The position numbers were made by a program, and so were the translations under genes. A stretch of DNA of 31,660 bases from Hyphochytrium catenoides (taxonomy: Eukaryota > Sar > Hyphochytriomycetes > Hyphochytriales > Hyphochytriaceae), in contig FLMG01002689.1 in NCBI GenBank assembly GCA_900088475.1, positions 1 through 31,660 on the forward strand. The letters are read 5' to 3'. Shown here in pieces: positions 9,932 to 21,371 of the stretch (position 1 is its first letter; each line of letters opens with the position of its first letter). The notes beneath the pieces are model-generated. The model was given only the letters and a program-made list of their open reading frames with translations, was not told where the DNA came from and made no database searches.

Positions 9932-10927
9932 ATGGCGAGCATACCTCGATTTCAGCTAACCTCTAGCAATAGAACAGCTAACGCAACGAGCGCCAGCACC
10001 ATTAGCAGTGGCAGTACTAGTAGTAGTAACGGCCCCAGGCTCGGCATCTGCTCGCGGGACTGCCAAGAGCCAGCATGTAAGGCTCCAAACTGCCCACCAT
10101 GCCGGCAAATTCAGAACGGCGTATTAAAGTGCTGGGACTCGTATAGAGATCCACTCAAGGGCACAGATGTGTGCATGTTTGACTGGCACGACTGTCGCAC
10201 GGGCACAGGTAATCCCATCAGCAACATGCCTGCTGCAGCAAGTCCAATGGCTACGTCTGAGGGCGGCTCCTCTAGAGAAGATGGCAGTACGACGGGTACT
10301 GCAGCTGATCAAAACCTGCAACTTGGAACGGAATCCGCTCCATCGGCCAGCCCTACCAGTCCTCCAGCGGGAGATGCCTTGGGAGCTTCTCAGGGGTCAG
10401 CCAGTGAGGATAAAGGAAGCTTCTTCAGCTCGCCAGCAGGCGTGATTCTACTTGGCTCCCTGGTGGGACTAGTGGTGGCCGCGCTATTGATCCTTGCCGT
10501 GTTCAAGCTCCGCAAGAACAGAAAGCGTTCCTTGAGCGCCCTTGCGACACCGATTGGTACCCCTCAACAGAAGGAATGGACATCATCGCATAATAGCATC
10601 TCAAACCCCCCATACGGACAGCTGCAGCGGCAAGGGACTTCGGCTGTTAACGCGGTAACCAACGGGTCAGCCTATGACGCTTCTCTGTATTTGGGGAATG
10701 GACAGCAAGTATCTCGTGCTCCGTCAGCTCAGAGCGTTTTACTCTATCATCGCACCCACTCAGGTGCTCCTTCGGGGTCCATTGTACGCTACCCGGCGGG
10801 GGAAACTGTGGCTGCCGACTGGCAGAGAAAGAAAAGCTCATCGGAGGCAGTAAGCGGTGATGACGAGGTGGACATAGATGGAGAGAACAGCGCCTATCCA
10901 AGAGAGACTGAGTCCTTCGAAATCTGA
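9932..10927 (+). CDS. Single-pass membrane protein with Cys-rich ectodomain, unknown function
   Basis: I do not recognise this protein. From ATG 9932 (strong context CACCATGG) it is 331 residues in one exon. Order: Ser/Thr/Asn-rich N-terminus with N-glycosylation sequons NRT and NAT (13-19); compact segment with eight cysteines (C40, 44, 49, 54, 57, 67, 81, 88); Ser/Gly/Pro-rich stalk to about 165; one hydrophobic helix GVILLGSLVGLVVAALLILA (170-189) followed at once by basic KLRKNRKR; then a 130-residue polar, Ser-rich tail ending in an acidic cluster and SFEI. Positive charges after the helix predict the Cys-rich part outside and the tail in the cytosol. No signal peptide precedes it. An upstream exon could supply one: splicing 9878-9939 out (62 nt, phases match) joins a frame starting at ATG 9660 (MLLRACLSVTA...), but that leader is weak. 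Confidence 0.65.
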   Translation: MASIPRFQLTSSNRTANATSASTISSGSTSSSNGPRLGICSRDCQEPACKAPNCPPCRQIQNGVLKCWDSYRDPLKGTDVCMFDWHDCRTGTGNPISNMPAAASPMATSEGGSSREDGSTTGTAADQNLQLGTESAPSASPTSPPAGDALGASQGSASEDKGSFFSSPAGVILLGSLVGLVVAALLILAVFKLRKNRKRSLSALATPIGTPQQKEWTSSHNSISNPPYGQLQRQGTSAVNAVTNGSAYDASLYLGNGQQVSRAPSAQSVLLYHRTHSGAPSGSIVRYPAGETVAADWQRKKSSSEAVSGDDEVDIDGENSAYPRETESFEI

Positions 10928-12290
10928 GTCCTCTGTACCCAGCCGAGGCCATCAAGAGCCTCCACCACTCTGTGTGTGCCTCTCACAGGAATGAAAGAAA
11001 GTGTGAGAGAGCTCTATCCCCGCGTAATTGCCTGTTTCTTATTTATTGATATCGCTTTCTTTGCTGCATAGATGTAGCCTTGTACCATAATCCTATAGTA
11101 AGATCCCCTGTCACTTCCTCTTCCAGTCTTTCCCATTCATTGTGCACCGAGGCACGGAGCTCGGAGCCATCAAAGCAACAGCTACACTGTTCAGTCTAAC
11201 TGTGCTCGCTAGTAGAGCTAGGAACGAGGATAACCGAGGCACATTATAAAGGAGTCTTAAGCAGATGCGAGTGACTGCATGATGTGTACCCAGCTTTCTT
11301 CTGCGCCAAGCACCTGATGAACTCTCAGATCAAACGGCTAGCGACACGAGGTCTAGTATACATTAGCAAGCGGGCAGCCCTGTCTTCACACCACATTGCT
11401 CAATGAGCAGAGAAGAGTGATGTGAGAGAGCCCCTTGCTTCAACGCCTCATAAGGACAGACTCCCCTCCTATGCCAGTGGCAGGCTACCCAGCCACTGCG
11501 GGCTTCCTATCCCGAGGAGAGCAGAGCACGGAAGAGTTCTGGAGGAGAAGTTCAAGTCTGAAGCGAGATGCCAAAGATCGCAAGCGCTGCGGTTTGTCTG
11601 TCTGTCTGTCGTCCTCAAGGGATGAGGCCGCGGTACAGGTACCTGTACCGGCATCATGCGTGGGTCTCTTGGACTGTACAATCCTTGATCCAATGCAATT
11701 TGAGACATACTATCCATGATAAGATGAAATAGATTACGGATTTGGGTGAATTTGTACCCTCGTTCTTCTTCGTACCAAACGAAGCTTGTTGCCGCTTCTG
11801 AAAATTTTCTTCAGGAATCTGCGAAGCTGCAAGAAGGGAAGTGACAGGGAAGGCAAGATGTTGGCGCTGTGAGGACGATGCAGATGGGAGGAGGGCAGCA
11901 AGAGACGTAGATCCCGAGTGCAGCAGCTTAATCTAGCCAGGTGAGGCTGATTCTGAGGATCGTTAGGCTGTGTCATCTCTCTCGCTTCGTCCTGCAGCCG
12001 AGCGGCGGGCTCTCTGAGGGCACAGCCTTGGACAAGCGCGTAGGTTGACTCCCATCAACCTGGATGAGTTGGGCCTCTGGACATGAGCCTTGGCGCCCTG
12101 CCGCAGGTCTGCTTTATAGGGAAAGGTGATGAGATTCCATTGGTTAGTCCCAAGTCCTGCCTCCTAGCACGTCGATCTAGGCGGCTCATTTCCCGAGGTC
12201 GGACATGGACTGAGCTGAGGTCGTGAATACCTGCTCCAGGCAGACAACAAGGAAGCGGCACATGGAGTAAGTGTAGGAGTCCAGCCAACA
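10928..12290. other. Intergenic region upstream of FAB1
   Basis: No gene is recognised. A + strand frame at 11435-11719 (contains EEFWRRSSSLKRDAKDRKRC) is open but has no ATG start or family signature. A perfect palindrome is listed separately. The last part is the likely FAB1 5' leader. Confidence 0.45.
11631..11650. other. Perfect 20-bp palindrome
   Basis: cggtacaggt is followed directly by its reverse complement. No spacer separates the arms. It could be a dimeric protein-binding site or a chance event; it lies about 640 nt upstream of the FAB1 start. Confidence 0.8.
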
Positions 12291-15200
12291 ATGCCGCAGG
12301 ACAACAGTGGCTACGGAGGAAACTTCCTCTGGCAGCCGATCAAATATTGCTTGGACTTCATTCCTTGGGCCCTGGGTGGAGTCTCCTCAGAGACAAACAG
12401 CGACGGCGACGCGGAATCGCCGAGGCCCTTCTTGCGGAATAAGCTGGTAAAGCTCTCCTTCACTGCCGCAGATCCGCAAGCCCTTGGGGTCAGATTTTGC
12501 CAAAATACTCACCAAGGCATAGACTCTCGCCTGTGCACCACCGTGTCCGTCATCCGCCCAGGCAGTGATGCAGACCGTGCGGGCCTACGGGTGGGCGCCC
12601 GGCTAGGGATGGTTAATGGGGAGGATCTCTCTTTCAAAGCGTACGAAGAGGTTATGGACATCTTAGCGCGAAGTTCCTACCCTACAAAGCTGGTCTTTGA
12701 GCAGTCAGAGCTTGGCTTTCCCATGGACAACAGTCCAGACACCCTAACCCAGTTCCCTCCGCCCATGGGCACTGCCAATCCAGGCTTTCTCCTCTTCGAT
12801 GAGAGCAACTCCGACCATTCCCAAGGTGATAGAACCTTCGACTCCTCTGTACAATTGCATCCAGACATGGAGACTCCATTGCTGGACCCGGAAGACTATG
12901 ACTCGAAGAGGTTTTGGATGTCTGACTATTCTACAAAGGCCTGCTCAGACTGCGGGCGGCCCTTCACGCTGTGCCGCCGCAGACACCACTGTCGTTCATG
13001 TGGGCAAGTCTTCTGTGCGCAGTGTATAACCAGGATTCCAAAGAGTGTAGTCCACGAAGAAGAGAACAAGCACTTTGCCTGGCTAAGGAAGCAGATAGTT
13101 TGCTACATTTGCTGTGAGCAGCTGCAGGACGGACTACAGATTGCCCTGAGTGCGCCCACAGTCCCCAAAGCTTCCATTTTCCATTCGACAGAGGTGCTGC
13201 AGGTAGAGCCAACGAAAAAGGTCCCGCTAGCAATGCCCCGGCCACCCTCAAGCTTGTCCATAGAAATTGCTCGTTTGCCCTCTCCGCCGCTGCTAGATGG
13301 CACTGTAGGGTCTTATACAAGCGATAAGACAGACGATGACTTCTCCTTCGACGAAGATGGGACAGCAGACGATCGGCAACGAGGGCCACTCTGGAATGCT
13401 TTTGAGATGGTACAGATTGCGTCTGAGAGCAAGCGACAAAACCAATACCGGCAACCTCTGAACCGCATTGCAACCGCAGAAAGCACCATGGTGAAGGGAA
13501 TAGAGGCCACTAATGATCTCGCCCCGTTGAGAAGGACAAACAGCACACCTGAGGTGGACATGAGGAAGTCGTTGTTGGAGGAGAGCGATTCTATGTCAGT
13601 GAAGAGCTTTAACGCTATGAAAGCACTGCGTCGCACTGACAGTACCTCTGCTGTGGCTGAGGGACAGACAAACCAGCTATCTCCTCCCATGTTCCTTCTC
13701 CAAGAAGATGAAGAATGTGAAGGGGAAGGAAAGGAGAGACGCTGTCTTCACACGGGAAAGAGCGCATATCTTCACGGCGACATGATAAAGATGGACACCT
13801 TCGGCTCAGATCCACCTTATCTCGATCCTCTTGCTCACTGCGTTTCAGAAAGACCTGAGTATCTGGAGAAGAAGGCAGCAATTAAGAAAGTGATGCTAAG
13901 CGATGCGAGGGCACACGTTCGCTCGGTTATTGACTGCCAAATAAGGAAGAACGATGTCATTCCCGAAAGTACAAAGGACATCTGGTCAAAAACTATTGGG
14001 AATCTGTGCTACGAAGCAGGGATGTTTGTCTCTCCACAGCCTCAGTTGGGGGAGTCGAGAGATGTGCTCCAATATACTAAGATCAAGCTAATTCCTGGAG
14101 GAGAGATTACCGACAGCGCCTACATTGATGGAGTGGTGTTCCACAAGTCCCTCGCAAGGAAAGAGATGCGCTCTCAGATATTAAACCCGCGGATCCTTCT
14201 GATCGCATCGTCCATAGAGTTTCAGAGGCAGAGAAACCAGATTGCCTCGCTAGAGGCCGTAGGCATGCAAGATTATGAGTACATGCACCTCATTGTGGCG
14301 AAGATTATGACTCTAAGACCGGACGTTGTACTACTAGGAGGGCATGTAGATATGGTGGCCGAGTCTCTTCTCTCAAAGAAGGGCGTGTCTCTTGTCAAAA
14401 ATGTCAAGGAGGATATCTTAAAGAGGGTAGCGCGCTCGACCGGGGCAGCGGTAGTCCTATCCCCTGATCACGTCGACAAGGTGGAGCCAGGGTCCGTCAT
14501 TGGCCACTGTGGCAAGTTTGAGATGATCTCCTATGCGGCTTCCAAAGTTGAAGGCGCGAATACGAAGAAGAGATCCAGAAAGATGATAGTTCTAAGTGGA
14601 TGCAACAGCAGTAGAGGATGCACAGTGCTTCTACGAGGGGGAAGCCTCTCCCTCCTCCAGGAACTAAGGAGCATTGTATCTTTGGGCGTCAAGACCATGT
14701 ACAACTCACGCTTGCAGGTGTCCTACCTCTCGGACCTCCTTCTGCAGCCACCAAAGATTCATTCTCCTTCTTCTGGGGAAGATAGAGCGCCGTCCACTGC
14801 CCTCTATCTTACCACTGGGAAGCGGATCAAACCTTGGCGCTGTCGCTGTAATGTCTGCAACGGCAAGCGCCTTGCCCTCTTTCTCTCCTCGAACAACAAC
14901 AACCTGCGCACGGAAGCACTGCAGCGGAGAATTGAGAATGGAGACCAAGCTGAAAAGAGCTCCACGGCTCCGTCTGACAAGCTTGCCCTCTGGCTAGCGG
15001 AGGTCCGAGAGCCCTACGTTGGTGGTGCCAAAGGCATCGCCTCTTCCCTTCATTCAAAGCTTCCTTTCGCAGAGTCTACTGGTGGCTCCTTTCTGAGCAT
15101 GTCGATAGCCGCAAGGTCAAGCACAGGCACTTTGGATGCGTTAGATCTTCCCCCCACGCACCCTGGAGCGCCGTCACTTCAGGTCAGATGCATTGCTGGA

Positions 15201-18200
15201 GAGGTCTGGTACCCTTTCTTTATATAGATCCCTTCCGCGCTCTTCCTAATGCCTCCGTCTTCATTCTTCCTGACTCTTCTCCGCGTTCCTACCATCTCCT
15301 CTGGTGGTGGGGACTGCTTACAAGTAAAAGATTCCTCACCACTACTGTTTGTTCGCCAGGGGAGTTTCTATAAGCGATTCCGCACAAGAAACAACCGCCC
15401 CAGCGCACAAAGCTCTGGCTCTAAGGATAGATTGAGGTTGCGGCGTCCTCCAGCACCAGGCGCTGATGAGCAGTCACTTGGCCGCATCATTATCTCCTGT
15501 TGCTGGAAGGGCGTGAAGGGCCGCCAGTGTTCTCCTGCGGAGCTAAAGTGCATCAACTTCTATGAAAGCAATGACTACACTCTGGGTGAATTTCTCATGA
15601 AGCAGTGTTTTGATCCCAATAACAAGTGTAGGACTTGCAAGAGAGCCTTTGCCGAGCATGAGTTTAGCTTTTCCCATGAGAACAGTCGACTTTCAATCAC
15701 GGTGATAGATACGAATTCGAAGAAGCAACCGCTGGAGGATAACCATATCCTCGCAGGGCTACAGCTCGACCCAGCCTGCCAGTTCATTAGACAGGAAGTG
15801 CTGACCATGTGGAGTGTGAGCTTGGCAGGTACGGAGGACCCCCGGCCCGTCTACTCTCTTGACCTGTAGATTTACCTCTCCATGTCCTTTCTCATTTGTG
15901 GCCCTTCTTGCCTATGGTCCCCCCAAAGGCAATCCTGTATATCTGTGTCTATATCTCCTGGTTCTCTAGTGCGATTAGTCCTTGCTAGTTCTCTTTCGAT
16001 GGTATTCGCTCTATGTCCTTACGTTTCCTCCGCTCTTTCACAATCTGCAGCCAGCAACCGTAAGGCCTACATCTACACAGTTATGTCGGATGACACATGG
16101 AACTATTCTTTTGGAAGGTTTTTGGAAGAAATCTTCTACAGCCGTGGAATGACTTTCGACACCGACATGTGCTCGTACCATGAGGGGATCAAACACAGTG
16201 CTGATCCCAGGTTATGCCACCACCTTTATTTCTCTGTAGAAGCTTCTCTCAGGGGAAGCGTCTGCCTTCCGTGACCTCATCAGGCTCTGCGATTTACTAT
16301 TCAACCTCTTTCTGTTTGTTCTCTAATTTAATAACCCTCCCTGAGACATAGCCGTAGCGTATATATCAGTAAGCTGGTAGGCTCTCCCATCCTCATGTTT
16401 AGCAAGCATTATCCGCTGTCGTGGACTCTATGGTGGCCGGTGGCATGGGGTTGACAATGACTTACCAGTTGCTCTCTTCGTCAATTTCCCCAGATTTGTT
16501 CGCTTCTTTGGTTATGCTGGACTAGTGGCTAGGTTCCAGTACGATATCTTCATGCCGATCAAGGAGGTCGCTCTACGGCCTTCCTTTTGGGAAGTTGGGA
16601 CAGGAAGTTCCAGCTACACGTTTAGTTATGACAGGCCTCGAGTGGAGGAGATCATAAAGAAGGTCGGAGAGTTGACGCTGTCGAAGATTGAGCAATCAAT
16701 TCAGGACCCTCTCCTCGCGACCTCGGCGCTGGCGCTCAAGGAACAAAAGAGAGAGGTGAAGCTTCTGTATTATGCTCTCCCATCCTGTATAATCTGAAAG
16801 CTAAGCTCTCCTATTGCCATGGCTTCCAAGCTGTAGTTGGCGTCTAGTGCCTGTAACTCTGCTTCTCAGGCTTCAGCTGATCACTGTGTGCCTCTACTTC
16901 TGTCGCCACCCAGTATCCGCAGCTGTCCTCGTCCTTGAATAGATAAAGGAGCTCAACTGTGATCTTCACGTTAGGTCATTTGGTGGCAGACTGCCATGAA
17001 GAAGAAGCTTGATGAAGGAGAATTTAAGAGCATTGTGGAAACAAATCTCTTGGTAAGTCGCGTCCTTAGAGAAAGGGAATAGATTATCGGGTTTGTCGTA
17101 CCGCTGCGCCGTGGGGAAGGATATCTAGGGCTCTGGAAAGTACCAAGATGCGCGGTGATGTACATTATCTATGGGGAAGCTTGGTGTTTGGTTCTCTCGC
17201 ACATGGTGGTGTCGTTCTTAATTGAGCCTTTCCTCTCCTCTGCACTGGCAGGTTCGGCAGGTGTGGCAGCAGCTGATGAAGTGGAACGAAAGTCTCGGCA
17301 GCTTGCTCCAACGGCCACTGAAGGTTTCTATGCATTCGGATGTTAAGGCTGGCCTTCCTGCCGGCTGGATGGACAGGCTAGACATGGCCACTGAGAGAGG
17401 CACGAACACCTCTAGAGGTACATGGCCTCTTGGTACCCTTTTGTGCGGATATTCCCGCTCCTTTGATCCACATTTGCTCTCATTCTTGGGTTTATGTTAA
17501 CTCGTACAGCCCCTCTGCTCCAGCTGATTTTCTTCTTTGCCTCTTGTGAACATAAAAGGAAGTGGAGGTAGACGCTCTGATCCCCGTATTGGAGAAGTGC
17601 AGGGAAGCTCTGCTCTCTCTGTACCTCCGGCCCCTTCTGCATTTGTTGAGGATACTGGGGGAAAGGGGAAGAACAAGTACGATGCCGTGCTGAGTCAGAT
17701 GATGAATCCAGAGGCAGTGAAGAACCTTGGAGCAGCAGGACGATGGCCGGCTCCCCTCCCATCTCTTCCCGCGCCCGTCATTCCTCCTCTCCCTGCTCCT
17801 CCGCCACCTCCTGCACCGAACCCGAGGACAACATTAAAGGAGGAGCCGCTTCCCCACTCCGATTCCTTCATCAGCGCCTCCCCATTACGCGGAGTTGACC
17901 TGTCCAGCTGGCGAACGGCGCTGCTCATTCCACGCTATAACAGGGAAAGGGACCGCGATAAGATTGAGGCTCCTAACTCCAACACTGGCGCGGACAACCA
18001 GGATCAAGGACATGGCGGCGCTGCTGCGGGACAAAGAAGGTAGAGTTCTACACCGCTTGTTAGTCCCTTTGCCAATGTTCTGTTTTTTTGCCACGTCTGA
18101 ATCCTTCAGTTCTTTGCATCCATCCTCCGCAGTTTAGCTACATTTCGGCCACTCATAGTAATACCTCGGTTGTTCAATATTGCTTCTCCTTAACTGCTGA

Positions 18201-20604
18201 AGGATGCCTCCATCTTTACGCCGGCTCTTGACGCTACCCATTGCTCTCTTCCCTTTGGGTTCTTTCTGTGTAGCCGTCCAACCAAGGGATTCTCGCCGCC
18301 GCTTCTCCTCCCGCAACAGAACGTTACTACCATCCCTCAAGAGCTACTGGAATGGAATCCGCAGCTCCCTCCCGGTCTCCAAGACACAGTGGTCTTGGTC
18401 AATGAAGGAGAGCTTACCTCAATCGCAGCCTACCTCCTCGCCTCGTCGGATCACGCAGAATGTGTACAAACCTACCTCACTAGGGCAAAGGTTATGGCGC
18501 CTCCAGGCTTCCCTTTCCACCGGATGGATCCTCCAGAAGTCCGAAAGCAGTACATAAAGATACTGAGAAGGGCTGGGACTAACGTGGAGCACAGGACAGA
18601 CGTTAAAGAGGAGTTTGGCGGGGAATATGGGGGGAAGAGGTTCAAATGTAGAGCATACTTTGCACTGCAATTCTGTCTTTTAAGGCGGCTCTGCTTTGGA
18701 AGCGACCAGCTCTTCGTGGAGTCCTTGAGTAGATGCCAAACTTGGGCATCCTCAGGCGGGAAGTCGGGCGCTCGCTTCATGAAGACACTGGTAAGAGAAG
18801 CGTAGCGTGAAGAAGACAAAAGGGGAGTATAGTTGTTACTAGCAGGTCCAAGCTCTAATAGGCGGAGTGAAGAGGGAGAACGGACTAGAGTGACGGGAAA
18901 TCTTATATAAGGGGATACGAATTCATGGAGGATATAAGGGACAATCGAGAGGCAAAGGCTATGATGGGGAGGAAGCGGTGTGGTAGGGATGCCTCTCTGT
19001 GTCGCACAGCATTAGTTGTCTAAAGCGTGCATAATCCCCATCAGGATGATCGCTTTATTGCTAAGGAGATCCCTCGGATGGAGGTGGATATGTTCGTGGA
19101 CATGGCGAAGAGCTATTTCGAGCATCTTGCAGATGNNNNNNNNNNNNNNNNNNNNNNATTGGTCTCTTTTGGCCGGCCAGCTTGAAGGACTAATAGGTGC
19201 TTTCTTGCTTTTGCTGCCACCAGTCACCTACCGGAAATGAGACAACCTACCTTATGGTCACCGAGAATCTAACCTATGGGCGTGAGCTGGACCAAATCTT
19301 TGACCTTAAAGGGAAGCTAGAGGGGCGATACACCTCCAAGGCAGAAGGTAAGTGACAGCGAGTTAGCTTATGAGAGGTCCATGAAAGGGAGAAATTGTAG
19401 CTGTCTGACAGCAGATTATTAGCAAAGACTAGGGCAGCCAATCTTTCAAACCTGAGATGAAAGCCAGAGGACTTCTTCAGTAGCTTTTGCTCAGTGAAGA
19501 GAACAGCTTTGCGATGCCTCACACAACGCACTAACTGCCACTCATTGTGCAGCTAGGACGCCCGGTATCACGCTGCTGGATGGCGATCTGATGCAGCAGA
19601 GCAAGGGCCTACCGACACCTTTAAACGAACAAGCATATGCGCAGCTGCTAGCTGCAGCGGAGAGTGATACCAAGTTCCTAGAGAGCGTAAACGTCACGGA
19701 CTACTCAATGGTAGGATGCCTATGACGTCTTACACGACGAGTGGTTGAGGAGGAGACAATTTGGAAGGTGGAGGGATGTGACAGCACAGAAAGATGATTT
19801 ATCGGGAGAAGAACATCGAGAGCACACTTAATCTTGCCTATGGTCGTGGCGCAAAGGCAGGGAGAGCCAGAAAGCGACCCCAAAGGAGGAGAGATTGAGG
19901 GCGGTGGAGTCGTGTGCGAGAGGGAGACGCCCCGGCGATGGCGCTCATTGTTTAGCAATCCTCAATCTGCTCTCCTCTGCTGTTCACTCTGGTATCCTCT
20001 GCTGTTTTCTATCTTTCCTGGTAGTTACCTGTTTAGTGGATGTGTGACTGCTCTCTCTCTCCCTCTCAATGTTTGTCTTTGACGGTCTTTCTTGGCATCA
20101 TTGTTGTCTTCTATAACGAGTGCTGTCTCTCACACTGCGTCTCTCTTTATCCAGCTGGTGGGCTTCGACATTGTAAAGCAAGAGATGGTGGCAGGAATTA
20201 TTGATTACGTCCATCAATACGTGCTAAGAAAGCGGCTGGAGTACATGGGAAAGAAGCTGTATCAAGTTGAGCAGGAGATCACTGTCCAAGCTCCAGCGGA
20301 CTATGCTCGCAGGTTTAAGAGAGCAGTGAGGCGGTACTTCACCCCTATCCCCAGTAGGCTCACCAGGCCTGTGCCAGTCTCATCAGACGACAAAGAGCAA
20401 GACAGAGAGAGGGAGAGCTCCGTGGAAAGAGATGACCCTTCCTTCCCACGCAGTAGGACTTCGTCCTCTTCCTCTCTCTCTCGTCTTGGCACCAACGAAA
20501 CAGCCAATGCCTCTTTGAACGACTTCCACTCTTTGACAATAGGCTTGAACATGCAGTTTCCGGACGTCGTCGAAACTGGGAAGGGGACGAAAAGAGAGAT
20601 ATAG
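12291..20604 (+). CDS. FAB1: FAB1/PIKfyve phosphatidylinositol-3-phosphate 5-kinase with N-terminal PDZ domain
   Basis: Makes PI(3,5)P2 from PI3P on endosomes and lysosomes/vacuoles, normally in complex with VAC14 and FIG4. Exons: 12291-15182, 15360-15828, 16051-16210, 16494-16755, 16975-17052, 17252-17417, 17559-18039, 18274-18790, 19045 into the N gap, 19224-19347, 19553-19710, 20155-20604; every junction outside the gap has matching phase. Domains: PDZ-like about 50-139; FYVE 209-275 with WMSD, RRRHHCR and eight Cys; CCT/TCP1-like chaperonin domain about 535-820 (IPGG, YIDGVVFHK, NPRILL); FAB1-specific Cys-rich region (GRIIISCCWKG, FYESND, CRTC, WNYSFGRFLE, FVRFFGY); proline-rich linker about 1407-1432; lipid kinase from about 1550 with GGKSG, catalytic Lys in DDRFIAKE (K1682), ENLTYG, FDLKG, DYSMLVG and GIIDY. 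Length is about 1,950 residues, normal for the family. FYVE, CCT and kinase together exclude other PIP kinases. Confidence 0.97.
12438..12707 (+). other. PDZ domain coding segment at the FAB1 N-terminus
   Basis: Residues 50-139 show PDZ features in order: LVKLSF first strand, LGVRF in place of the GLGF carboxylate loop, VSVIRPGSDADRAGLRVGAR (the typical V..V.PGS.A..AGL..G), MVNGED, a helix around AYEEVMDILARS and a last strand TKLVFEQ. It lies in the same long exon as the FYVE and CCT regions, so it is not an annotation join of two genes. Confidence 0.85.
19136..19157. other. Assembly gap (22 N) inside the FAB1 kinase domain
   Basis: The exon beginning at 19045 reads DDRFIAKE... to HLAD and then enters the N run. 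The next recognisable exon resumes with ETTYLMVTEN. The part corresponding to the human LAKILGVYRI region is absent, so the true gap hides coding sequence and is probably longer than 22 nt. Confidence 0.95.
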
Positions 20605-21371
20605 GCCGCTCTCTTGGCCACTTAGCAAGCGTCCCTTTCGTTGAGGGCATATTCTTGGTCTGCTTGGAGCGGTGTCAGCTGCTACTTTCTCCAGAATGTA
20701 ATGCTCATGTCCTTCAGCGACTGAACGGCCTGTGTGATGCAGTGCGCAGACACAGACGAGCGACTGCTGCAGCTTTATATCTATGTTCTATATGTAATCA
20801 ACCCCCCTATAAGCCGGAGTTATCGTCGGTAAAGTCTCTCACTGCGTGGACATGCTCGGCAAATCTGCCCGTTTGGGTCCCTATTGCCCTCCACCAAAGC
20901 TCTCCTCTCTCTCACTGTGGATCTCCGTCCAAGAATGTACGTTCTCCAATTTACATAGTAAATGTATAGATTATATAGCTGGTGAGAATGGAAGGATTCT
21001 TCTTCTCCGAGTACTCCTTGAGTGGGGGAGGGATCTTTCATAGTCATGGTTCTTATGTAGCGGCAAACATTCATCATCAACGTGATGCGAATCTTTGGTC
21101 GGCTTTCCAGTTAAAGGTGGCTGACAAGACGAAGAGCATTGGGCTCTAGAGCTTCTATGACCTCTCTTATTATTGTAGCTCATGGAAGACTTGCCAGGTT
21201 AGCGTAGGAGGACTCATCAATGGACCTGGTTTAGCGATGTATCTCTGGCATTGACCCACCATTAATAGACCTGATCGCTGTCGTGGGGCGTGTATACACA
21301 GAGCACATGGGAACGCCTGTCCCTATTTTTGAGCGATGCGCTCTAAATAGCAAGGTCTTTGAGGGTCGCCG
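20605..21371. other. Region downstream of FAB1
   Basis: 3' flank of FAB1. I see no supportable gene, repeat or RNA in it. Confidence 0.5.

Noticed and set aside
12964..13473. Minus-strand 169-codon frame opposite FAB1
   Set aside because: It is antisense to conserved FYVE coding sequence and has no family signature.
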